The notes beneath the pieces were generated by a model, which saw nothing but the letters and a program-made list of their open reading frames with translations, ran no database searches and had not been told where the DNA came from. Shown here one piece after another: positions 9,499 to 18,816 of a DNA stretch of 37,147 bases. Source of the DNA: UBA8828 sp046315175 (GTDB lineage Bacteria; Verrucomicrobiota; Verrucomicrobiia; Opitutales; UBA953); the NCBI GenBank assembly GCA_046315175.1, contig JBKDBK010000114.1, positions 1 through 37,147 on the forward strand, given 5' to 3'. Both the position numbers and the translations under genes were made by a program. Each line of letters begins with the position of its first letter. Position 1 is the first letter of the stretch.

Positions 9499-12222
9499 AT
9501 GAGGCATCTCAGCATCGGAAATCAATGGAACGCCGACCTCGTCGAGCACCAGCAGGCGCTCTGGCGCAAGGACCCCGGCTCCGTCGACGCCGAGTGGCGC
9601 GCCTTCTTCGAGGGCTTCGAGCTCGGCTCCACCCAACCCGCCCCGCGCAAGGGCGCGCCCGCCCCCGGCGGCGGCGAGACCGAGGGCCAATCCGCCGTGC
9701 TCGCGGCCATCCAAGCCTTCCGGACCCTCGGCCACCTCCAGGCCAACACCAACCCGCTCTTCCCCGCCAAGCCCCATCCCGAGCTGACCGACGCCGCCCT
9801 CGGCCTCGACAGGCTCCCCGCCGACCGCGCCTTCGGCACCGGCGACTTCCTCGGGGGCCAGCGCATGACCGCCCCGCAAGTCGCCGCCCGCCTCCGCGAG
9901 ACCTACTGCTCCGCCATCGGCGCCGAGGTCATGCACATCCAGGACGGCGAGCGCCGCCGCTGGCTCCTCCAGCGCATCGAGGCCTCGGGCCTGCGCCCGG
10001 CCTACGACAAGGCCGCCAAGTCGCGCTTCCTCACCGCCATCGTCCGCGCCGAGCAGTTCGAGCGCTTCGTCCACCGCACCTTCGTCGGCGCCAAGCGCTT
10101 CTCCGTCGAGGGCGGCGAGTCCATGATGGCCGCGCTCGAGCAGGTCATCGAGCGCTCGCCCGACCTCGGCGTCGCCGAGGTCGTCCTCGGCATGGCCCAC
10201 CGCGGCCGCCTCAACGTCCTCATCAACACCTGCGGCAAGCCCGCCGAGGTCCTCTTCAAGGAATTCTCCGAGCAGCACCTGCCCGACACGACCAAGGGCG
10301 ACGGCGACGTGAAGTACCACCTCGGCTACGAGGGCCAGCGCGCCACCGCCTCCGGCGCCAAGGTCGGCATCTCCCTCGCCTACAACCCCAGCCACCTCGA
10401 GGCCGTCAACCCCGTCGTCCTCGGCCGCGCCCGCGCCCGGATGGACAAGCGCGGCGACACCGACGCGCGCCGCTCCGCCCTCACCGTCCTCATCCACGGC
10501 GACGCCGCCATGGTCGGCCAGGGCGTCGTGGCCGAGACCCTCAACCTCGCCGGCCTCAAGGGCTACCGCGTCGGCGGCACCCTCCACCTCGTCGTCAACA
10601 ACCAGATCGGCTTCACCACCGAGCCCGACGAGTCCCGCACCTCGCGCTACTGCACCGACCTCGCCAAGTCCGTCGAGGCGCCCGTCCTCCACGTCAACGG
10701 CGACGCCCCCGAGGCCGTCGTCCTCGCCACCGAGATCGCCCTCGAGTACCGCGCCCGCTTCGGCGCCGACGCCGTCGTCGACATCGTCTGCTTCCGCAAG
10801 CACGGCCACAACGAGACCGACGAGCCCCTCTTCACCCAGCCCACCCTCTACAAGGCCATCGGCAACCACCCCACCCTGTCCGACATCTACGGCGCGCGGC
10901 TCGCCGCCGAGGGCTCCCTCTCCCCGCAGGACCTCCACGACCTCCGCGCCGGCTCCGAAGCCTCCCTCAGCGTCGCCCAGGACAAGGCCAAGGCCGCCCT
11001 CGCCGAGGACCAGGCCCGGCGCGCCGGGCAGAAGCCCGCCGTCCGCCCCTTCCAATCCCCCTACGCCTTCGACGCCAAGACCGCCGTGCCCGCCGCCGAG
11101 CTGGCCGCCGCCGCCGAGCGGCTCTGGGCCGTGCCCGCCGGCTTCCACCCCAACCCCAAGATCCAGCGCCTGCTCGACGCCAAGGCCGAGGCCTTCCGCG
11201 CCGGCGCCCAGTTCGACTGGTCCCTCGGCGAGGGCCTCGCCTTCGCCACCCTCCTCCGCGAGGGCCACGCCGTCCGCATCTCCGGCCAGGACGCCGAGCG
11301 CGCGACCTTCTCCCACCGCCACGCCGTCCTCCACGACGTCGAGACCGGCGCCGAGCACACCCCCCTCGCCCACGCCGGCAAGGGCTCGTTCGAGGTCGTC
11401 AACTCCCCCCTCTCCGAATACGCCGTCCTCGGCTTCGACTACGGCTACTCCCTCGACCGGCCCGACGCCCTCACCATCTGGGAAGCCCAGTTCGGCGACT
11501 TCGCCAACGGCGCCCAGATCGCCATCGACCAGTTCCTCGCCTCGGCCGAGTCCAAGTGGCGCGTGCTCAGCAACCTCACCCTCCTCCTCCCCCACGGCTA
11601 CGAGGGCCAGGGCCCCGAGCACTCCTCCGCCCGCCTCGAGCGCTTCCTCCAGCTCTGCGCCGAGAACAACCTCCAGGTCGCCTACCCCTCCACCCCGGCC
11701 CAGCTCTTCCACCTCCTCCGCCGCCAGGTCAAGGCCGAGATCCGCAAGCCGCTCGTCGTCATGACCCCGAAGAGCCTGCTCCGCCTCAAGGCCTGCGTCA
11801 GCAAGGCCGACGAGTTCACCTCCGGCGGCTTCCGCGAGTTCCTCCCCGACCCCGCCGCGCCCGCCAAGGCCACCCGCCTCGTGCTTTGCTCCGGCAAGGT
11901 CTTCTACGACCTCGACGCCGCCCGCGCCGAGCGCAAGGACACCTCGACCGCCCTCGTGCGCGCCGAGCAGCTCTACCCCGTCAACGCCGCCGCCCTGCGC
12001 TCCCTCTGGGAGTCCCTCGGCAAGCCCTCCAAGGTCGTCTGGTGCCAGGAGGAGCCCCGCAACATGGGCGCCTGGTCCTTCGTCGCCGAGGCCATCGAGT
12101 CCGCCCTCGGCATCCGCCCCGCCTACGCCGGGCGCGACGCCGCCGCCTCGCCCGCCGTCGGCTCCCTCAACGTCCACCGCATCGAGCAGGCGGACCTCAT
12201 CGAGCAGGCCTTCTCGGCCTGA
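9499..12222 (+). CDS. sucA: 2-oxoglutarate dehydrogenase E1 component
   Basis: 907 residues, the usual length for SucA/OdhA. Thiamine-diphosphate enzyme that decarboxylates 2-oxoglutarate and succinylates the lipoyl group of E2 in the TCA cycle. The N-terminus has the SucA arm (DLVEHQQALWRKDPGSVDAE, then WRAFFEGF). Downstream come the active-site segment MAHRGRLNVL (about 233-242), the ThDP-binding GDAAMVGQG near 334, and VVNNQIGFTT near 365-375. The C-terminal half has the transketolase pyrimidine-binding and C-terminal domains (GEGLAFATLLREGHAVRISG; WCQEEPRNMGAW). There is no fused E2 domain as in actinobacterial OdhA. The ATG at 9499 fits the SucA N-terminus. E2 and E3 follow downstream, interrupted by a protease gene. 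Confidence 0.97.
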   Translation: MRHLSIGNQWNADLVEHQQALWRKDPGSVDAEWRAFFEGFELGSTQPAPRKGAPAPGGGETEGQSAVLAAIQAFRTLGHLQANTNPLFPAKPHPELTDAALGLDRLPADRAFGTGDFLGGQRMTAPQVAARLRETYCSAIGAEVMHIQDGERRRWLLQRIEASGLRPAYDKAAKSRFLTAIVRAEQFERFVHRTFVGAKRFSVEGGESMMAALEQVIERSPDLGVAEVVLGMAHRGRLNVLINTCGKPAEVLFKEFSEQHLPDTTKGDGDVKYHLGYEGQRATASGAKVGISLAYNPSHLEAVNPVVLGRARARMDKRGDTDARRSALTVLIHGDAAMVGQGVVAETLNLAGLKGYRVGGTLHLVVNNQIGFTTEPDESRTSRYCTDLAKSVEAPVLHVNGDAPEAVVLATEIALEYRARFGADAVVDIVCFRKHGHNETDEPLFTQPTLYKAIGNHPTLSDIYGARLAAEGSLSPQDLHDLRAGSEASLSVAQDKAKAALAEDQARRAGQKPAVRPFQSPYAFDAKTAVPAAELAAAAERLWAVPAGFHPNPKIQRLLDAKAEAFRAGAQFDWSLGEGLAFATLLREGHAVRISGQDAERATFSHRHAVLHDVETGAEHTPLAHAGKGSFEVVNSPLSEYAVLGFDYGYSLDRPDALTIWEAQFGDFANGAQIAIDQFLASAESKWRVLSNLTLLLPHGYEGQGPEHSSARLERFLQLCAENNLQVAYPSTPAQLFHLLRRQVKAEIRKPLVVMTPKSLLRLKACVSKADEFTSGGFREFLPDPAAPAKATRLVLCSGKVFYDLDAARAERKDTSTALVRAEQLYPVNAAALRSLWESLGKPSKVVWCQEEPRNMGAWSFVAEAIESALGIRPAYAGRDAAASPAVGSLNVHRIEQADLIEQAFSA

Positions 12223-12224
12223 TT

Positions 12225-12237
12225 CGGGGTTTCCCCG
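12225..12237 (+). other. Short hairpin after sucA
   Basis: CGGGG, TTT, CCCCG forms a 5-bp stem with a 3-base loop, 2 bases after the sucA stop and just before a CGGGCCCG palindrome. There is no T-run. It may slow ribosomes or RNases between sucA and the GTG-started protease gene, or be chance in GC-rich DNA. Confidence 0.35.
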
Positions 12238-12266
12238 CGGGCCCGTCCGCCCACACCCTCCACCCC

Positions 12267-13331
12267 GTGCGCGCCCCCCGACTCCTCCTCGCTGCCGCCT
12301 GCCTCGCGGGGTCCTCGTCGCGCGCGCTCGAGATCGTCTTCACCGACGTCGGCCCGGAAAACGGCGTCTCCGCCCTGAGCGCCCAGGCCCTGGCGGGCTT
12401 CCAAGCCGCGGCCTCCCTCTGGGAATCGCTGCTCATCGACCCGGTGACGGTCCGCATCAACGTCGCCACCTACGACTTCGGCCCGGCCAACGCGAACATC
12501 ATCGGCTTCGCGGATTCCGCGTCCTACTTCGGCGACTACACCGAGCTCAGGGGCGCCATGGTCGCCGACGCCACCTCCTTGACCGATGCCGCCGTGCTGG
12601 CCCGCCTGCCGGTCGGCCCCGGCTTCGTCCGCCGCATCAACCTCACCACCGACCTGGCCAACCCCGCGACCCCCGTCCTCTCCGCCTCCACCCAATTTTC
12701 CGTCAACGGAGGCAACGCCAGGGCCCTGGGCATGCTCCCGGGCGACTGGCCGGAGGCCGACGCCCTCATCGCCTTCAACAGCGCCTTCGCCTTCGACTAC
12801 GACCGCGCCAACGGCATCGCGGCCAACCAGATGGACTTCATCGGGGTGGCGGCGCACGAGATCGGCCACGCCCTCGGCTTCATCAGCGTCGTCGACGCGA
12901 TCGACGGCGGCGGCATGACCACCGCCTCGGCCCTCAGCACGCCGCTCGACTTCCTCCGCCACTCGCAGGCCAGCCTCGCCCTCGGCGTCCACGACGTGTC
13001 GATCGACAACCAGATCCGCTTCCTCGCCATCGGCAACCTCGGCATCCTGATGTCGACCGGCGTGAGCAACGGCGACGGCGGGCAAGGGTCGCATTTCGTC
13101 GACAACGCCGGCCTCGGCATGATGGACCCCACCGCCAGCTTCGGCGAGCTCCGGACCTTCACCGGCTACGACCTCATGGTCTTCGACGCCATCGGCTGGG
13201 ACCTCTCCCCCGAGGCCCTCAGCCTGGCCGCCGCCGCGATGTCCCAGATTCCCGAGCCCTCGACCTACGGCCTCGCGCTGGCAGGCCTTGCCCTCGGTTG
13301 GGCAGCCACGAGACGTCGGCGCCCTCGATAA
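12267..13331 (+). CDS. Secreted NF038122-type metalloprotease with PEP-CTERM anchor
   Basis: 354 residues from a GTG at 12267. The first 20 residues (RAPRLLLAAACLAG, ending SSSRA) look like a signal peptide. The zinc site is AHEIGHALGF with His197, Glu198 and His201. The third position of a classic HExxHxxGxxH is Ser, so the last ligand may be His276 in GSHFVD, just before the Met-turn-like MMDPTASFGE (285 on). This arrangement fits the NF038122 group of putative metalloproteases. Residues 329-354 are a PEP-CTERM sorting tag: PEP, a hydrophobic segment, and an Arg-rich end. The protein should be exported and processed by an exosortase, none of which is in the window. It lies 44 bases after sucA and 65 before sucB. 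An ORF open upstream through sucA is out of phase with sucA and rejected. Codon use is less C-biased than in sucA, which may hint at later insertion. Confidence 0.88.
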   Translation: MRAPRLLLAAACLAGSSSRALEIVFTDVGPENGVSALSAQALAGFQAAASLWESLLIDPVTVRINVATYDFGPANANIIGFADSASYFGDYTELRGAMVADATSLTDAAVLARLPVGPGFVRRINLTTDLANPATPVLSASTQFSVNGGNARALGMLPGDWPEADALIAFNSAFAFDYDRANGIAANQMDFIGVAAHEIGHALGFISVVDAIDGGGMTTASALSTPLDFLRHSQASLALGVHDVSIDNQIRFLAIGNLGILMSTGVSNGDGGQGSHFVDNAGLGMMDPTASFGELRTFTGYDLMVFDAIGWDLSPEALSLAAAAMSQIPEPSTYGLALAGLALGWAATRRRRPR

Positions 13332-13354
13332 GGCCCCAAAGGGCGGGTTTTCCG

Positions 13355-13383
13355 TTGAAACCGACGTGGGCACCGCCCACATT
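13355..13383 (+). promoter_or_regulatory. Possible promoter for sucB-lpd
   Basis: TTGAAA (13355-13360) and CACATT (13378-13383) are 17 bases apart and end 13 bases before the sucB ATG. The spacer and -10 overlap a 6-bp hairpin, GTGGGC-ACC-GCCCAC (13366-13380). This would give sucB-lpd a start independent of the protease gene, with a very short leader. The -10 match is poor, so this is a guess. Confidence 0.25.
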
Positions 13384-13396
13384 GGCCGTCACTTTC

Positions 13397-14641
<1,245 letters not shown>

Positions 14642-14654
14642 CCCCTTCACCCCC

Positions 14655-16055
14655 ATGTCCCAACTCGATCTCGTTGTCATCGGCTCAGGCCCCGGCGGCT
14701 ATGTCTGCGCCATCAAGGCCGCCCAGCTCGGCCTCAAGGTGGCCCTCGTGGAGAAGGACCCCAACCTCGGCGGCACCTGCCTCAACATCGGCTGCATCCC
14801 TTCCAAGGCCCTCCTCCACTCCACCGAGGTCTTCGCCCACGCCCAGCACGGCAGGAAGCACGGCGTCGTCGGCGGCGACAAGCTCACCATCGACGTCGCC
14901 GCCATGATGGCCAACAAGGACAAGGTCGTCTCCCAGCTCCGCGGCGGGGTCAAGACCCTCGTCTCCAAGCGCGGCATCGAGATCGTCCCCGGCCTCGGCC
15001 GACTCGGCGGCGCCGGCAAGGTCGTCGTCCGCTCCGACAAGGGTGAGCGCGTCCTCGAGGCCCGCAACGTCGTCATCGCCACCGGCTCCGTGCCCGTCGA
15101 GCTGCCCTTCATGAAGTTCGACGGCGAGACCGTCATCTCCTCCGACCAGGGCATCGCCCTGCCCAAGGTCCCCGACCGCATGGTCGTCGTCGGCGGCGGC
15201 GCCATCGGCCTCGAGCTCGGCTCCGTCTGGGCCCGCCTCGGCGCCCAGGTCACCGTGGTCGAGATGCTCGCCACCGTGGGCGGCCCCGCCCTCGACCCCG
15301 ACGTCGCCAAGGCCGCCCAGAAGGCCTTCGAGGCCCAGGGCATCAAGTTCGAGCTCGGCGCCAAGGTCACCGGCGTCAAGAAGTCCGCCGCCGGCCACGC
15401 CCTCACCGCCGAGCGCGCCGGCAAGGTCCTCGAGTTCCCCGCCGACCGCATCCTCGTCGCCGTCGGCCGCAAGGCCAACACCACCGGGCTGGGCGCCGCC
15501 GAGGCCGGCCTCAAGACCGACGACCGCGGCCGCATCGTCATCGACGACCACTACCGCACCAACCTCCCCGGCGTCCACGCCATCGGCGACGTCGTCGTCG
15601 GCCCCATGCTCGCCCACAAGGCCGAGGAGGAGGGCGTGGCCGTGGCCGAGCTCATCGCGGGCAAGGCCGGGCACGTCAACTACGGCGCCATCCCCGGCGT
15701 CATCTACACCGAGCCCGAGGTCGCCAACGTCGGCCTCAGCGAGACCGAGGCCCAGGCCAAGGGCATCGAGGTCCGCGTCGGCAAGTTCGCCCTCCAGGCC
15801 AACGGCCGCGCCATCGCGACCGACGCCACCGCCGGCCTGGTCAAGGTCGTCGCCTGCGCCAAGACCGACAAGGTCCTCGGCGTCCAGATGGTCGCCAAGG
15901 GCGCCTCCGAGATGATCGCCGCCGCCTGCGCCCACATCGAGTACGGGGGCAGCGCCGAGGACATCGCCCGGACCTGCTTCGCCCACCCCACCCTCTCCGA
16001 GTCCTTCAAGGAGGCCGCCATGGCCGTCTCCAAGTCGAGCATCCACTCGCTCTGA
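14655..16055 (+). CDS. lpd: Dihydrolipoamide dehydrogenase (E3)
   Basis: 466-residue FAD disulfide oxidoreductase that reoxidises the dihydrolipoyl arm with NAD+. It has the N-terminal FAD-binding GSGPGGYVCA, the redox disulfide GGTCLNIGCIPSK (Cys42, Cys47), the NAD-binding VVGGGAIGLELG near 178-190, the second FAD motif HAIGDVV near 310, and the catalytic HPTLSE at 444-449 (His444, Glu449). It is the last gene of the OGDH operon: 13 bases after sucB and followed by a strong terminator. It may also serve a pyruvate dehydrogenase or the glycine cleavage system, as E3 often does, but no such genes are here. Confidence 0.97.
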   Translation: MSQLDLVVIGSGPGGYVCAIKAAQLGLKVALVEKDPNLGGTCLNIGCIPSKALLHSTEVFAHAQHGRKHGVVGGDKLTIDVAAMMANKDKVVSQLRGGVKTLVSKRGIEIVPGLGRLGGAGKVVVRSDKGERVLEARNVVIATGSVPVELPFMKFDGETVISSDQGIALPKVPDRMVVVGGGAIGLELGSVWARLGAQVTVVEMLATVGGPALDPDVAKAAQKAFEAQGIKFELGAKVTGVKKSAAGHALTAERAGKVLEFPADRILVAVGRKANTTGLGAAEAGLKTDDRGRIVIDDHYRTNLPGVHAIGDVVVGPMLAHKAEEEGVAVAELIAGKAGHVNYGAIPGVIYTEPEVANVGLSETEAQAKGIEVRVGKFALQANGRAIATDATAGLVKVVACAKTDKVLGVQMVAKGASEMIAAACAHIEYGGSAEDIARTCFAHPTLSESFKEAAMAVSKSSIHSL

Positions 16056-16080
16056 CGGCACCCCGCGGTTTTGCGGTGGC

Positions 16081-16105
16081 AAAAGGGGCGAAAAGCCCCT
16101 TTTTT
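16081..16105 (+). terminator. Rho-independent terminator after lpd, touching the ilvE start
   Basis: AAAAGGGGC (16081-16089), loop GAAAA, then GCCCC and six T (16100-16105). The stem is 5 GC pairs extended by A-T pairs. It ends the sucA-lpd transcript. The last T is one base before the ATG at 16107, so either ilvE starts on a separate and very short or leaderless transcript, or the hairpin acts as an attenuator in the ilvE leader. Confidence 0.92.
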
Positions 16106-16106
16106 C

Positions 16107-16985
16107 ATGGCTCCCATGGAAGTCTACATCGACGGCAAGTTCCTCCCCAAGGCCGAGGCCAAGGTCTCCGTCTTCGACCACGGCTTCCTCTACGGCGACG
16201 GCATCTTCGAGGGCATCCGCCTCTACGCCGGCAACGTCTTCCGCCTCGACGAGCACCTCGAGCGCCTCGAGATGTCCGCCAAGGCCATCTGCCTCGCCCT
16301 CCCCTGGTCGCGCCAGGAGATCAGCGACATCGTCTGCGAGTCCTGCCGCCGCAACAACCTGACCGACGGCTACATCCGCCTCGTCATCTCCCGCGGCACC
16401 GGCGACCTCGGCCTCTCGCCCAAGAACTGCCCCGCCCCGTCCATCGTCTGCATCGCCGACAAGATCAGCCTCTACCCCGAGGCCCTCTACACCCAGGGCA
16501 TGCGCATCATCACCTCGCCCACCCGGCGCATCAGCCCCGCCGCGCTGCCGCCGATGATCAAGTCGCTCAACTACCTCAACAACATCCTCGCCAAGATCGA
16601 GGCCCAGCAGCACGGCTTCCACGAGTGCCTCATGCTCAACGAGCAGGGCTTCGTCGCCGAGTGCACCGGCGACAACGTCTTCCTCGTCCACAAGGGCCGC
16701 CTCCTCACCCCCGCCGCCCACGCCGGCGCCCTCATCGGCATCACCCGCCAGGTCTCGATGGAGATCGCCCGCGAGCTCGGCCTCGAGGTCGTCGAGACCA
16801 ACCTCACGCGCTACGACGTCTGGAACGCCCAGGAGTGCTTCCTCACCGGCACCGCCGCCGAGGTCATCCCCGTCATCGAGGTCGACGCCCGCGTCATCGG
16901 CGCCGGCAAGCCCGGGCCGGTCACCGGCCGCATCCTCGAGGTCTTCCGCCGCAAGGCCGCCACCGAGGGCACCCGCATCCGCTGA
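16107..16985 (+). CDS. ilvE: Branched-chain amino acid aminotransferase
   Basis: 292 residues if the ATG at 16107 is used, 289 from the ATG at 16116 (MEVYIDGKF). Class IV PLP enzyme for the last step of Val, Ile and Leu synthesis. The PLP Lys is Lys152 in MIKSLNYLNNILAK, and the cofactor region GFVAECTGDNVF follows. The N-terminal VSVFDHGFLYGDGIFEGIRLY is strongly typical of IlvE, as opposed to D-amino acid transaminase or aminodeoxychorismate lyase. There is no Shine-Dalgarno sequence, because the lpd terminator directly abuts the first ATG. The downstream ABC exporter gene begins 7 bases after the stop, so the three genes 16107-20624 probably form one transcript. Confidence 0.93.
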   Translation: MAPMEVYIDGKFLPKAEAKVSVFDHGFLYGDGIFEGIRLYAGNVFRLDEHLERLEMSAKAICLALPWSRQEISDIVCESCRRNNLTDGYIRLVISRGTGDLGLSPKNCPAPSIVCIADKISLYPEALYTQGMRIITSPTRRISPAALPPMIKSLNYLNNILAKIEAQQHGFHECLMLNEQGFVAECTGDNVFLVHKGRLLTPAAHAGALIGITRQVSMEIARELGLEVVETNLTRYDVWNAQECFLTGTAAEVIPVIEVDARVIGAGKPGPVTGRILEVFRRKAATEGTRIR

Positions 16986-16992
16986 GCCGGGC

Positions 16993-18816
16993 ATGGGCGA
17001 GCCCCAGGCAGCCCCCGCCGACCCCGGGCGCAGCGTCCTCCGCCGCCTGGCCGGCATCGCCTGGGAATACCGCGCGGACTGCCTCCTCCTCCTCTCCCTC
17101 CAGCTCGTCCTCACCGGGCTGACCGTCGCCATCCTCGCCCTGACCGGCGCGGGCATCGACCTCGTCCGCTGGATCTCCGAGGACCACGCCGAGGCCCCCG
17201 CCCACCTCGGCTGGCTCCCCTCCGGCGGGGGCCTCGAGTCCTGCCTCTGGCTGGCCGGCCTCATCCTCGCCCTCGCCGCCCTCCGCGCCGCCCTCTCCTA
17301 CGCCTACGGCGTCGCCTCCGTCCGGTTCCTCCACGGCCGCGTCGTCGTCGGCATGCGCGCCCGGGTCTACGCGAAGCTCCAGCAGCTCAGCTTCCGCTTC
17401 TTCGACACCAACGCCAGCGGCTCGATCATCAACCGCGTCACCGCCGACGCCCACTCCGTCCGGCTCTTCATCGAGGGCGTCGTCCTGCAGGTCGCCATCA
17501 TCGGCCTAACCCTCGCGACCTGCGCCGCCTACATGCTCGCGACCGACTGGCGCCTCACCCTCGCCTGCCTCGCCCTCCTGCCCCTCCAGATCGCCTACGC
17601 CATCCGCTTCTCCCGCCGGGTCCGGCCCGCCTACGAGGAGAACCGCGAGCGCATGGACCGCCTCGTCCTCGGCTTCTCCGAGTCGCTCCAGGGCATCCAG
17701 GCCGTCAAGGGCCTGGCCTCGGAGGAGCGGGCCAAGGCCGCCTTCGCCGCCCGCAACGAGGACGTCCGCGCCCAGAAGCAGGTCGTCATCGGCGAGGTCG
17801 CCCTCTTCTGGCCGGTCATCGACGGCCTCAACCACCTCTCCCTCTGCATCCTCCTCGGCTTCGGGGGCTGGATGGTCATCCAGGGTCAGCTCGCCCTCGG
17901 CACCGGCCTCGTCGCCTTCGCCGCCCTGCTCCAGCAGTTCGCGGGCCAGGTCGCCACCGTCGCCACCGTGGTCGACAACGCCCAGGTCGCCCTCACCGGG
18001 GCCCGGCGCATCTTCGAGGTCCTCGACACCGAGCCCGGGGTCGCCAGCCGCGCCGGCGCCCGCTCGCCCGGCCGATTCCTCGGCCGCGTCGCCTTCGAGA
18101 ACGTCTCGTTCGAGTACCGGGAGCGCGACACCGTCCTGCGCGACCTCAGCTTCGTCGCCGAGCCCGGCCAGCGCATCGCCGTCGCGGGCGCCACCGGGTC
18201 GGGCAAGTCCGCCCTCCTCTCCCTCATCCCCCGCTTCTACGACCCCCGCTCCGGCCGCGTCACCCTCGACGGCCACGACCTGCGCGACCTCCCCCTCCCC
18301 GAGCTCCGCCGCCAGGTCGGCGTCGTCTTCCAGGACAACTTCCTCTTCTCCAACACCATCGCGGCCAACATCGCCTTCGGCCACCCCGAGGCCTCGCGCG
18401 AGCGCGTCGAGCGGGCCGCCCGCATCGCCAAGGCCGACGGCTTCATCCGCGAGCTCCCCGAGGGCTACGACACCCTCCTCGGCGAGAGCGGCGTCAACCT
18501 CTCCGGCGGCCAGCGCCAGCGCCTCGCCATCGCCCGCGCCCTCCTCCTCGAGCCCACCGTTCTCCTGCTCGACGACCCCACCTCCGCCATCGACGCCGAG
18601 ACCGAGCGCGAGATCCTCTCCGCCATGGAGGCCGCCATGGAGGGTCGCACCACCTTCATCGTCGCCCACCGCCTCGCCACCCTGCGCCGCGCCGACCGCA
18701 TCCTCGTCCTCGACCGCGGCCGCCTCGCCCAGTCCGGCACCCACGACGAGCTGATGGCGTCCGACGGCCCCTACCGCCGCGCCATCCTCGTCCAGACCGA
18801 AGGAGGCCTCCCGTGA
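16993..18816 (+). CDS. ABC exporter half-transporter, subunit with degenerate catalytic site
   Basis: 607 residues: an N-terminal six-helix exporter domain (about 1-330) and a nucleotide-binding domain (about 350-607). Walker A is GATGSGKS (399-406), the Q-loop VVFQDNFLFSNT, the signature LSGGQ (503-507), and the switch His is in VAHRLATL. Walker B ends LLLLDD (Asp527-Asp528): the catalytic Glu is Asp. In known heterodimeric exporters (BmrCD, LmrCD, TM287/288) one subunit has this change. The next gene has the canonical Glu but an altered signature, so the two should form one heterodimer with one active site and one degenerate site. Lipid, drug or peptide export are all possible; nothing shows the substrate. 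Ends GTGA-overlapped with its partner. Confidence 0.92.
   Translation: MGEPQAAPADPGRSVLRRLAGIAWEYRADCLLLLSLQLVLTGLTVAILALTGAGIDLVRWISEDHAEAPAHLGWLPSGGGLESCLWLAGLILALAALRAALSYAYGVASVRFLHGRVVVGMRARVYAKLQQLSFRFFDTNASGSIINRVTADAHSVRLFIEGVVLQVAIIGLTLATCAAYMLATDWRLTLACLALLPLQIAYAIRFSRRVRPAYEENRERMDRLVLGFSESLQGIQAVKGLASEERAKAAFAARNEDVRAQKQVVIGEVALFWPVIDGLNHLSLCILLGFGGWMVIQGQLALGTGLVAFAALLQQFAGQVATVATVVDNAQVALTGARRIFEVLDTEPGVASRAGARSPGRFLGRVAFENVSFEYRERDTVLRDLSFVAEPGQRIAVAGATGSGKSALLSLIPRFYDPRSGRVTLDGHDLRDLPLPELRRQVGVVFQDNFLFSNTIAANIAFGHPEASRERVERAARIAKADGFIRELPEGYDTLLGESGVNLSGGQRQRLAIARALLLEPTVLLLDDPTSAIDAETEREILSAMEAAMEGRTTFIVAHRLATLRRADRILVLDRGRLAQSGTHDELMASDGPYRRAILVQTEGGLP
18800..18806 (+). promoter_or_regulatory. 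Shine-Dalgarno AAGGAGG before the second ABC subunit
   Basis: AAGGAGG lies 6 bases before the GTG at 18813, inside the end of the upstream gene. It is the only near-consensus ribosome binding site I find before a start in the window. It supports the GTG choice and may help equal synthesis of the two subunits. Confidence 0.75.

Noticed and set aside
9469..12177. Minus-strand open frame of about 900 codons antisense to sucA
   Set aside because: Same codon-bias shadow as for aconitase; sucA has intact active-site motifs across the entire span.
9459..12266. Upstream extension of the PEP-CTERM protease through all of sucA
   Set aside because: The open frame is in a different phase to sucA, and its sequence there is Arg/Pro-rich. 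The signal peptide begins at the GTG at 12267.
14685..17264. Minus-strand open frame of about 860 codons antisense to lpd and ilvE
   Set aside because: It crosses a clear terminator and two well-recognised genes and has low-complexity composition.
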